Positions 36,392-44,092 of a stretch of DNA of 64,000 nt are shown piece after piece (within the stretch, counting starts at the first letter, position 1; each line of letters opens with the position of its first letter). The DNA is from Arenibacter sp. ARW7G5Y1 (GTDB lineage: Bacteria > Bacteroidota > Bacteroidia > Flavobacteriales > Flavobacteriaceae): positions 62,001 to 126,000 of the forward strand of contig NZ_QJJZ01000006.1 in assembly GCF_003201775.1 (NCBI RefSeq), read 5' to 3'. The notes under the pieces were generated by a model. The model worked only from the letters and a program-made list of their open reading frames with translations, was not told where the DNA came from and ran no database searches. A program made the translations under genes and the position numbers.

Positions 36392-36895
36392 TTATTTTGC
36401 CTTAAACAAAGGCACCGAAGAACAGGCTTCCCCGTACATTACGCTTTTGGCTACCGTCTGAATTTTGGTAGTGGCCCATAAATAGGCATTGGGTGGTACA
36501 GGTTTGTTGGAACAGCCTTTGATGATTACCGGTTTGTCCACAAATTCGGACACGTCCAGATCTTCCAAAATGGATTGATAAAGGGAAGATTCCAACATTT
36601 CCAAATCCCCAATAATAATTTGTTTGGAATAAGGTTGTAGTTTGGTAGCTATAAGCATATACGCCCAACCCGGAATAATGGCATCGGAAGTGCAGTTTAA
36701 TGCCACATATGCACCTTTGTACTTAGTCCAATCATGTTTCTCCAAATGAGCCCGAAATTCCTTTTCCCGAAGGATTAAGCCCTCATACAACCAATCCTTA
36801 ATGTCCATGAGTATCCTTTCCCCATTGGGGTATAAATCCTCTAAGTTAAAGGTCACCAATTTACTTTGGGAGACTCGATTTATTATTTCAGACAT
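36392..36895 (-). CDS. DUF2480 family protein
   Basis: The 167-residue soluble protein fits the DUF2480 family of Bacteroidota (NRVSQSKLVTFNLEDLYP at the start; YVALNCTSDAIIPGWAYML; IIKGCSNKPVPPNAYLWAT). Two conserved-looking cysteines lie near residues 88 and 135, and a third in GEACSSVPL. The function is unknown. It is the last gene of the SUF run, 95 bases after the DUF59 gene, and the company suggests a role near Fe-S assembly. Confidence 0.85.
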   Translation of the reverse strand: MSEIINRVSQSKLVTFNLEDLYPNGERILMDIKDWLYEGLILREKEFRAHLEKHDWTKYKGAYVALNCTSDAIIPGWAYMLIATKLQPYSKQIIIGDLEMLESSLYQSILEDLDVSEFVDKPVIIKGCSNKPVPPNAYLWATTKIQTVAKSVMYGEACSSVPLFKAK

Positions 36896-36990
36896 AAATC
36901 TTCGGTTTTAGAATATCACTTTTGATCGACAGATCCAATCCTACCAATTAATTGGGTATTTTCTTATTGCTAGATGGGATTACAGGACAG

Positions 36991-37323
36991 CTATAGCATT
37001 CCCAATTCCAATTTGGCTTCTTCACTCATTAATTCTTGGGTCCATGGGGGGTCAAAAGTAATTTCTACCTCAACATCCTTTAGCTCGTCTATAGATTTTA
37101 CCTTTTCCTCCACTTCCATTGGGAGCGACTCGGCAACAGGACAGTTCGGCGAAGTCAAGGTCATTAAAATTTTAACTTCATTGTCCTCGTTGACGAAAAC
37201 ATCATAAATTAGGCCCAATTCATAAATGTCCACAGGTATTTCGGGGTCGTAAATGGTTTTTAGTACCCTTACTATTTTTTCGCCCAATTCCTGGGTGTCC
37301 ATGGTTTCTATTTCTTCACTCAT
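36991..37323 (-). CDS. SufT-like DUF59/MIP18 protein
   Basis: The 110-residue protein belongs to the MIP18/DUF59 family: VLKTIYDPEIPVDIYELGLI near residue 15, LTSPNCPVAESLP with the conserved cysteine near residue 60, and EITFDPPWTQELMSEEAK. SufT-type members help deliver Fe-S clusters to client enzymes. It sits 59 bases after sufE in the same direction. Confidence 0.9.
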   Translation of the reverse strand: MSEEIETMDTQELGEKIVRVLKTIYDPEIPVDIYELGLIYDVFVNEDNEVKILMTLTSPNCPVAESLPMEVEEKVKSIDELKDVEVEITFDPPWTQELMSEEAKLELGML

Positions 37324-37382
37324 TGTTTTAATTATTTATGGTCCAAAAGAGGTCAGTGCATCAATTCTTATGGCAGGACCAA

Positions 37383-37805
37383 TTAATTTAATTGTGTTTG
37401 GTATGCCACGGCATACAATTTCAATTGTTTTATCATACTTACCAAGCCATTGGCCCTAGTAGGCGATAAATGTTCCTTCAATCCGATCTCGTCAATAAAA
37501 TCGGTCTCGGCCTCTATTATGTCCTTAGGCCTTTGGTTACTAAAGGCCCTTATTAAAATAGCAATGATACCTTTTGTAATAATGGCATCACTATCCGCAG
37601 TAAAAACCAATTTATCACCTTCCAGTTCAGCATGTACCCAAACCTTGCTCTGGCAGCCTTTAATAATATTATCGTCGGTCTTATACTGTTCTTTGATCAT
37701 TGGCAAGGATTTTCCAAGCTCTATCATATACTCATAGCGCTGCATCCAGTCCTCAAACATTGAGAACTCATCAACTATCTCTTCCTGAATTTCTTTTATA
37801 CCCAT
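37383..37805 (-). CDS. sufE: Cysteine desulfuration protein SufE
   Basis: SufE accepts persulfide sulfur from SufS and passes it to the SufBCD scaffold. The product has 140 residues from the ATG at 37805 (MGIKEIQEEIVDEFSMFEDW); a start at 37850 is open but longer than usual. The acceptor cysteine is in NIIKGCQSKVWVHAE near residue 50. SPTRANGLVSMIKQLK closes the fold. It lies about 107 bases downstream of sufS. Confidence 0.94.
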   Translation of the reverse strand: MGIKEIQEEIVDEFSMFEDWMQRYEYMIELGKSLPMIKEQYKTDDNIIKGCQSKVWVHAELEGDKLVFTADSDAIITKGIIAILIRAFSNQRPKDIIEAETDFIDEIGLKEHLSPTRANGLVSMIKQLKLYAVAYQTQLN

Positions 37806-37911
37806 ATCAAAATTTTGTGCCCATTGTATAATGGTAACAATTCCAAACAAAAATACAACAAGTAATTTTGCCTATCAACTATTTAAAAGATTGAAAATTA
37901 ACCAAATGAAG

Positions 37912-39138
37912 TTATAATAGCATTGTTTTTGCCCTCCGCACACTGGACACCAGTATATCTACTTCTTCCTTGGTATTGTAGAAACTAAAACTTGCCCGTA
38001 CGGTACCTGGAATTTTGTAAAAATCCATGATAGGCTGGGCACAATGATGTCCTGTTCTTACAGCAACACCTAGTTTATCCAATATACTCCCAATATCATA
38101 AGGGTGGAGTCCTTCAATATTAAAAGAAATCACGGCTGTTTTTTCCTTGGTATCCCCGTATATTTTTAATCCATCAATGGCCAGAAGTTCTTGGGTTGCA
38201 TATTCCAAAAGTTCCTGTTCGTATTGGGCAATGGCATCAAATCCAATGGCATTCATATAATCCAAGGCAGCCCCAAAGGCTATACCACCACAAATATTGG
38301 GAGTACCTGCCTCAAACTTATGGGGAAGTTCGGCATAGGTGGTTTTTTCAAAGGTTACCTCTGCAATCATTTCGCCCCCTCCTTGGTAAGGTGGCAATTT
38401 ATTTAACCATTCCTCTTTGCCATAGAGCATTCCTACTCCAGTAGGACCACACATTTTATGGGCAGAAACCACGTAAAAATCAACATCCAGTTTCTGAACA
38501 TCAGCCTTTATATGCGGAGCTGCTTGAGCCCCATCTATTAAGACGGCAGCACCTACCTTGTGGGCTGCGGCAATAATTTCCTCAATAGGATTAATGGTAC
38601 CCAAGGCATTTGAAACATGGTTACAGAATACCAGTTTGGTACGTTGGGAGAGTAATTTATGGTATTCCCCCATAACCAATTGGCCCTCCAAATTCATTGG
38701 AATCACTTTTAAAACAGCACCGGTGCGTTCACAAAGCATTTGCCATGGCACAATATTGGAATGGTGTTCCAATGCGGAAACTATAATTTCATCACCTTTT
38801 TCCAATAAAGAGGTAAAACCATTGGCTACTAAGTTTATACCATGGGTAGTTCCAGACGTAAAAATAATTTCCTGTGGCCTAGCGGCATTAAAATGCCTTT
38901 GTATTTTCTGCCTCGCCTGTTCATAGACGTCCGTTGCTTCTTGGGACAGTGAGTGTACCCCTCTATGGATATTGGCATTGTAATTACTGTAGTAATCCAC
39001 AATGGTATCTATAACCTTTTTAGGGGTCTGGGACGTAGCGGCATTGTCCAGATATACCAAAGGATAGCCGTTTACTTTCCTATTTAGGATAGGAAAGTCC
39101 TTACGTATGCTCAATATATCGAAAACAGTTTGTATCAT
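37912..39138 (-). CDS. sufS: Cysteine desulfurase SufS
   Basis: SufS takes sulfur from L-cysteine using pyridoxal phosphate. The 408-residue protein starts FPILNRKVNGYPLVYLDNA. The PLP lysine is in VSAHKMCGPTGVGMLYG near residue 226, and the persulfide cysteine in RTGHHCAQPIMDFY near residue 365, a class II arrangement. TSGTTHGINLVAN and IEEIIAAAHKVGAAVLIDG are also typical. It follows sufD after 42 bases. Confidence 0.96.
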   Translation of the reverse strand: MIQTVFDILSIRKDFPILNRKVNGYPLVYLDNAATSQTPKKVIDTIVDYYSNYNANIHRGVHSLSQEATDVYEQARQKIQRHFNAARPQEIIFTSGTTHGINLVANGFTSLLEKGDEIIVSALEHHSNIVPWQMLCERTGAVLKVIPMNLEGQLVMGEYHKLLSQRTKLVFCNHVSNALGTINPIEEIIAAAHKVGAAVLIDGAQAAPHIKADVQKLDVDFYVVSAHKMCGPTGVGMLYGKEEWLNKLPPYQGGGEMIAEVTFEKTTYAELPHKFEAGTPNICGGIAFGAALDYMNAIGFDAIAQYEQELLEYATQELLAIDGLKIYGDTKEKTAVISFNIEGLHPYDIGSILDKLGVAVRTGHHCAQPIMDFYKIPGTVRASFSFYNTKEEVDILVSSVRRAKTMLL

Positions 39139-39180
39139 GTTAAAAATTCAATGCTGGAAATTACGTTGAATAGAAACTTT

Positions 39181-40497
39181 CTATAGGTCAAACCCTAAAC
39201 GAACTCCCAATTTGTTGGCAATTAATTTGTTGATCCTAACCTTTAATTCAGGAATTCGCACACTTTCCAAAACGTTATTGGCAAAGGCGTACATAAGCAA
39301 TGCCCGTGCTTCTTTTTTTGGAATTCCCCGAGACTGTAGATAAAATAATGCCTCCTCATCCAATTGCCCTATGGTACAACCATGTGAACATTTCACATCG
39401 TCTGCAAAAATCTCCAACTGGGGTTTCGTATTAATGGTAGCCTTGTCACTAACCAAAATATTGTTATTCTGCTGAAAGGCGTTAGTCTTTTGGGCAATTT
39501 TGTCCACTATAATCTTACCGTTGAAAACACCTGTGGCATTTTCCCCATATATCCCTTTATAATCCTGATGACTTTCACAGTTGGGCTGAATATGGTGCAC
39601 CAGGGTATGGTGATCCACATGTTGCTTTTCCTCAATTATGGTAACCCCTTTCATGGTAGAATCTATACGCTCCCCATTTTGATAGAAGTTAAGGTTGTTC
39701 CGCGTTAATTTTCCTCCAAAGGAGAAGGTATGGACGTTTACTACACTACCATCTTTCTGGTCAATATAAGTATTGTCTATCAATGAGGCGGTTGTTAAAT
39801 CGTTCTGGACCTTATAGTAATCTACATGAGCGTTCTTGGCAGCAAAAATTTCTGTTACCGAATTGGTAAACACTTCATTGGCCGTTAAACTCTGATGCCG
39901 TTCTATTATCTGCATTTCCGCATTTTCCTCTGCAATGATCAAATTTCTTGGCTGCAACAATAACGCTGCTTCATTCCCTGTTGAAAAATGAACAATTTCA
40001 ATCGGTTTTTTGGGAATCTTGTTTTTGGGAATATAGATATAGGCTCCCTCCCGGCTAAAAGCGGTGTTCAAGGTAGTCAACGAATCGTCCTTGGAGGCTA
40101 TTTTATTAAAATAAACATCTATTATCTGCTGGTACATAGGCTTGTTCAAAGCCGAACTCATTAAACACACATCAACTCCATCATGGGTTGTCTCCGACAA
40201 AAAAGAACTATATACCCCATCTACAAATACAATTTTAAAGGTGTCTATTTCATGTAGAAAGTATTTTTTCACATCCCTGTATTCCAACATGCTTTCCTTT
40301 TTAGGAAAGATGCTGAAATCTATTTTCTGTAGTGTATTTAAGGAAGTATATTTCCAAGCCTCCTCCTTTTTGGTAGGAAACCCCTTTGTCTCAAAATTCT
40401 TGATGGCCTCTGAGCGTATATCGTGTACCGGATGATCTACATCCACACCATTTTCAAAAGCCAAGAATGAGGAAACTAATTTTTCTTTTAAATCCAT
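39181..40497 (-). CDS. sufD: Fe-S cluster assembly protein SufD
   Basis: SufD is the partner of SufB in the SufBC2D scaffold. The 438-residue protein has the beta-helix core, ending with CSHGCTIGQLDEEALFYLQ and SRGIPKKEARALLMYAF, where the histidine of HG in the first block is the conserved site facing SufB. Length is normal. It is separated from sufC by a broken four-helix-bundle gene (40530-40912) and about 470 bases in total. Confidence 0.95.
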   Translation of the reverse strand: MDLKEKLVSSFLAFENGVDVDHPVHDIRSEAIKNFETKGFPTKKEEAWKYTSLNTLQKIDFSIFPKKESMLEYRDVKKYFLHEIDTFKIVFVDGVYSSFLSETTHDGVDVCLMSSALNKPMYQQIIDVYFNKIASKDDSLTTLNTAFSREGAYIYIPKNKIPKKPIEIVHFSTGNEAALLLQPRNLIIAEENAEMQIIERHQSLTANEVFTNSVTEIFAAKNAHVDYYKVQNDLTTASLIDNTYIDQKDGSVVNVHTFSFGGKLTRNNLNFYQNGERIDSTMKGVTIIEEKQHVDHHTLVHHIQPNCESHQDYKGIYGENATGVFNGKIIVDKIAQKTNAFQQNNNILVSDKATINTKPQLEIFADDVKCSHGCTIGQLDEEALFYLQSRGIPKKEARALLMYAFANNVLESVRIPELKVRINKLIANKLGVRLGFDL

Positions 40498-40503
40498 TTT
40501 TAC

Positions 40504-40526
40504 AAGTTGTAATGTCTAAATGTTAA
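40504..40526. repeat. Outer arm of degenerate inverted repeat (sufD side)
   Basis: AAATGTTAAACGTTATAAAG (starting about 40518) resembles the minus-strand CAATGTTGAAAGTTTGAAAG at about 40940-40960 in 15 of 20 positions, in inverted orientation. The pair brackets the broken four-helix-bundle gene. Confidence 0.4.
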
Positions 40527-40529
40527 ACG

Positions 40530-40912
40530 TTATAAAGTGCCTTGTCTACTTATCCAATTCTTTATAAATCCACTTAACATTATAGATATGTTTTCAATTT
40601 TTTCCTTTAATAAAATAAACTGCTTCTCCTCCAAATGCCCCAAATCCAATGCTAAATACAACTGTGATCCAACCTCTCCCGCAGAGGCTTTTGAAATGTA
40701 AGAAAGTGGATAAATTCCTTATTCGTATTTCTTTCAAACCCTTCTGCAATATTAGAACTTATTGATACTGAAGCTCTCCTAATCTGTCTCTTTAAATCAA
40801 AATATTTTTCAAATTCACCCTTAATCGTCAAATCATAAATTACCTTGTTGAAATCTATACTCTCTTTCCAAGCATTTATTTCCCCAAACAAATTTATTTT
40901 GGCCATTTCCAA
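40530..40912 (-). pseudogene. Frameshifted four-helix-bundle (23S-IVP) gene
   Basis: The first frame gives INAWKESIDFNKVIYDL and SISSNIAEGFERNTNKEFI, the hallmark of the four-helix-bundle / 23S rRNA intervening-sequence protein family. After ...FLTFQ (near 40690) the match continues in another frame (ASAEVGSQLYLALDLG, then EEKQFILLKEKI) to a stop at 40530. Adding one A in the A-run at 40689-40692 would join the two into about 127 residues. So it is a recent pseudogene or a sequencing error. It sits in the sense direction between sufC and sufD. Its function as an intact family member is unknown. Confidence 0.85.
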
Positions 40913-40971
40913 TCCATAATTAGATTAGAACGCCATTTTGACTTTCAAACTTTCAACATTGAACCTTATAA

Positions 40972-41724
40972 CTATATCACAGTTTCCTGTTTCAACCAGT
41001 CATATCCTTTTTCTTCCAATTCCAAAGCAAGGTCCTTAGTACCGGATTTAACGATCTTTCCGTTGTGCAAAACGTGCACAAAATCAGGGACAATGTATTC
41101 CAACAAACGTTGGTAGTGGGTAATAACTATTACAGCGTTATCCTTACTCTTTAATTTATTTACCCCATTGGCAACAATACGCAGGGCATCGATATCCAAA
41201 CCGGAATCCGTTTCATCCAAAATGGCCAATTTAGGTTCCAACATCGCCATTTGAAAAATCTCGTTACGCTTTTTCTCCCCACCTGAAAAGCCTTCATTAA
41301 GGGAGCGCGACAAAAATTTTCTATCGATCTCCAACAATTCCGATTTCTCACGGATCAATTTCAACATATCCTTGGCAGGCATATCTTCCAAACCTTTTGC
41401 CTTTCTAGACTCATTGATCGCTGTTTTCATGAAGTTGGTAACGGAAACACCTGGAATTTCAACAGGATACTGAAAGGAAAGAAATATTCCCTTATGTGCC
41501 CTATCTTCTGGTGAGGTGTCCTCTAAATTTTCACCTTCCAAAAATACCTCTCCTTTGGTAATTTCAAATTCTTCCTTCCCGGCAATTACGGCAGCCAAGG
41601 TACTTTTCCCAGAACCGTTAGGCCCCATAATAGCATGTACTTCCCCTGCATTTACCGTTAAGTTTATTCCTTTTAGTATCTCCTTATCCTCTACTCTAGC
41701 GTGTAAGTTGTTAATTTTCAGCAT
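40972..41724 (-). CDS. sufC: Fe-S assembly ATPase SufC
   Basis: SufC powers the SufBCD scaffold. The 250-residue ABC-type ATPase has Walker A GPNGSGKST near residue 35, the signature LNEGFSGGEKKRNEI near residue 144, Walker B LAILDETDSGLD and the switch histidine in VIVITHYQRLL. There is no membrane domain, as expected. It lies between sufB (143-base gap) and the inserted four-helix-bundle pseudogene. Confidence 0.97.
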   Translation of the reverse strand: MLKINNLHARVEDKEILKGINLTVNAGEVHAIMGPNGSGKSTLAAVIAGKEEFEITKGEVFLEGENLEDTSPEDRAHKGIFLSFQYPVEIPGVSVTNFMKTAINESRKAKGLEDMPAKDMLKLIREKSELLEIDRKFLSRSLNEGFSGGEKKRNEIFQMAMLEPKLAILDETDSGLDIDALRIVANGVNKLKSKDNAVIVITHYQRLLEYIVPDFVHVLHNGKIVKSGTKDLALELEEKGYDWLKQETVI

Positions 41725-41867
41725 TGTTCTTAATTCTAATTATTTTAAATAATTGGGCGCCTTCGGCATTTTATTAAATCTTCTCTATATGTTTAAAGAA
41801 AGGGGCATTTATATAATTTCTTAAGGGCCCCTGCCCCAACGAAACAGGACTCTAGGAATTTTTTCCT

Positions 41868-43313
41868 CTATCCTACAGATCCTTCTAAACTTATTTCCAA
41901 TAATTTTTGGGCTTCCACTGCAAATTCCATTGGTAATTTATTCAGTACTTCCTTACTGAAACCGTTTACGATCAAGGCAATTGCCTTTTCCGTATTGATA
42001 CCCCTCTGGTTACAATAGAATATCTGATCTTCCCCGATCTTACTGGTGGTGGCCTCATGTTCTATCTGTGCCGACTTGTTCTTGACTTCTATATAGGGAA
42101 AAGTGTGTGCCCCACATTCGTTCCCCATAAGCAAGGAATCGCATTGGGAAAAGTTTCTGGCATTTTCCGCCCTACTGTTTACCTGTACCAAACCACGGTA
42201 ACTGTTTTGGCTCTTCCCTGCCGATATACCCTTGGAAATAATAGTACTCCTGGTATTTTTCCCCAAGTGGATCATTTTGGTACCGGTATCAGCCTGTTGA
42301 TAATTATTGGTTACGGCAATGGAATAGAATTCCCCAATGGAATTATCCCCTTTAAGAATACAGGATGGATATTTCCAAGTGACTGCCGAACCCGTTTCGA
42401 CCTGTGTCCAAGAAATTTTTGCATTCTTTTCGCACAACCCCCTTTTGGTTACAAAGTTGAAAACACCCCCTTGACCTTCTTTATTTCCTGGGAACCAGTT
42501 CTGCACTGTTGAATACTTTATTTCGGCATCATCCAAAGCAATCAATTCTACCACTGCGGCATGCAATTGGTTTTCATCACGCGACGGTGCGGTACATCCT
42601 TCCAAATAACTCACATAACTGCCCTCATCGGCTATAACGAGAGTTCTTTCGAACTGTCCGGTTCCGGCCTGATTGATTCTAAAATAAGTGGATAGCTCCA
42701 TAGGGCATCGGACGCCTTTTGGAATATAACAGAAAGACCCATCAGAGAAAACCGCCGAATTTAGGGCTGCATAAAAATTGTCCTTTTGCGGAACTACCGA
42801 ACCTATATATTTTTTTACCAGCTCAGGGTGCTCTTTTATGGCCTCTGAAATGGAACAAAATATGATTCCTTTTTCGGCAAGTGTCTTTTTAAAAGTGGTA
42901 GCGACCGATACCGAGTCCATAACGATATCGACGGCCACCCCTGCCAATTTCTTTTGTTCGTCCAAAGAAATACCCAACTTTTTGAAGGTGTCCAGTAATT
43001 CTGGATCTACCTCGTCCAAACTTTCGTATTTGGGTTTTTTGTTAGGTGCGGAATAATAGGAAATGGCCTGAAAATCAGGTTTTTTATATTTAACATTTGC
43101 CCACTCGGGCTCCACCATATCCTTCCAAATTTTAAAGGACTGCAATCGCCATAAGGTCATCCATTCGGGTTCTTCCTTCTTTTTGGAAATAGCGATAACA
43201 ATTTCCTCGTTTAAACCGTTTGGAAACGTATCCGATTCTATATCTGTGTAGAAACCATATTCATACTCCTTGGTTTCCAGTTCCTTCTTTAATTCTTCCT
43301 CTGTATATGCCAT
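41868..43313 (-). CDS. sufB: Fe-S cluster assembly protein SufB
   Basis: SufB is the cluster-building scaffold subunit. The product has 481 residues from the ATG at 43313; the longer frame from 43346 would read through the palindrome upstream. It has [40 protein letters not shown], the cysteine-bearing [20 protein letters not shown], and [15 protein letters not shown] with [17 protein letters not shown]. These are all standard SufB blocks. It follows the IscA-like gene after about 100 bases. Confidence 0.96.
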   Translation of the reverse strand: MAYTEEELKKELETKEYEYGFYTDIESDTFPNGLNEEIVIAISKKKEEPEWMTLWRLQSFKIWKDMVEPEWANVKYKKPDFQAISYYSAPNKKPKYESLDEVDPELLDTFKKLGISLDEQKKLAGVAVDIVMDSVSVATTFKKTLAEKGIIFCSISEAIKEHPELVKKYIGSVVPQKDNFYAALNSAVFSDGSFCYIPKGVRCPMELSTYFRINQAGTGQFERTLVIADEGSYVSYLEGCTAPSRDENQLHAAVVELIALDDAEIKYSTVQNWFPGNKEGQGGVFNFVTKRGLCEKNAKISWTQVETGSAVTWKYPSCILKGDNSIGEFYSIAVTNNYQQADTGTKMIHLGKNTRSTIISKGISAGKSQNSYRGLVQVNSRAENARNFSQCDSLLMGNECGAHTFPYIEVKNKSAQIEHEATTSKIGEDQIFYCNQRGINTEKAIALIVNGFSKEVLNKLPMEFAVEAQKLLEISLEGSVG

Positions 43314-43327
43314 TCTTCCTAATTTAA

Positions 43328-43349
43328 CAATTGTTCCATGGAACAATTG
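43328..43349. promoter_or_regulatory. 22-bp perfect palindrome before sufB
   Basis: CAATTGTTCCATGGAACAATTG reads the same on both strands over 22 bp; its halves are CAATTGTTCCA and TGGAACAATTG. TTAA flanks it on both sides with a one-base offset. It lies 14 bases upstream of the sufB ATG inside the operon, so it may be a protein operator or an RNA hairpin that shapes sufB translation. Confidence 0.6.
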
Positions 43350-43412
43350 GTTAATTACTTATCATCTCTAATGCACCCAATGGCACATTTATTCTTGTAC
43401 ATCTTTGCTTTT

Positions 43413-43742
43413 TTAAAGAGAGAAACTCTCTCCACATCCGCAAGTCCTTTGGGCATTGGGGTTGTTAAATACAAAACCTTTGCCATTAAGCCCCCCGGAA
43501 TATTCCAGTACCGTTCCAACCAGATAAAGAAAACTTTTTTTATCCACTACAATACGCACTGCATTATCCTCAAAAATTTTATCGGTTTCCGTGGTCTTTT
43601 TATCAAAATTAAGCTCATAGGACAATCCGCTGCAACCTCCACTTTTAACACCTACCCGCACATAATCCTTGTTGGCATCAAAGCCTCCTTCGGCCATTAG
43701 GGCCATCACCCTCTGCTTAGCTGTTTCAGATACTTTAATCAT
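43413..43742 (-). CDS. IscA/SufA-type Fe-S assembly protein
   Basis: The 109-residue A-type carrier has the three conserved cysteines: one in GGCSGLSYEL near residue 36 and two in the C-terminal TCGCGESFSL. A-type proteins hold and pass on Fe-S clusters. It is the first gene of the SUF operon, with a good promoter upstream. Confidence 0.93.
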   Translation of the reverse strand: MIKVSETAKQRVMALMAEGGFDANKDYVRVGVKSGGCSGLSYELNFDKKTTETDKIFEDNAVRIVVDKKSFLYLVGTVLEYSGGLNGKGFVFNNPNAQRTCGCGESFSL

Positions 43743-44092
43743 ACTTAATTGGATTTAATCTAAATAGTTTACAAATATACTACATAAGTAGGGTTTTACC
43801 ATATTTCCTAACATTAATATAACGAATAGCCAAATCAAAATTTCTTATGGCCGTTAGGAGCATTAAAATGGATTTTTTTTCGAATGGATCTTTCGTGGAA
43901 ACCTAGCCAAGACTTTTTATTTAAACAACGTTCGGAAACCCCATAGCATAGCCTATATCCAATGGTCTCCCATTAAAAAAATTATCAGATACAAGCAATA
44001 ATAAACACGCTAAATATCCAGGCCGTTTGTACTATTGACCAACAGTCTAGTTCTTGAACACAATTTAACTCTAGGATTTAAGGGTTTTTATT
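43743..44092. other. Gap upstream of the SUF operon
   Basis: This 350-base AT-rich gap carries the SUF promoter near its left end (43772-43779). No gene is seen; the rest is the 3' side of the cytochrome c lipoprotein gene, for which no clear terminator was found. Confidence 0.4.
43772..43779 (-). promoter_or_regulatory. -7 box of the SUF operon promoter
   Basis: On the minus strand TATATTTG fits TAnnTTTG perfectly, 29 bases before the ATG of the IscA-like gene. The -33 region has no clear TTG, which would fit a promoter that needs an activator. Confidence 0.55.
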
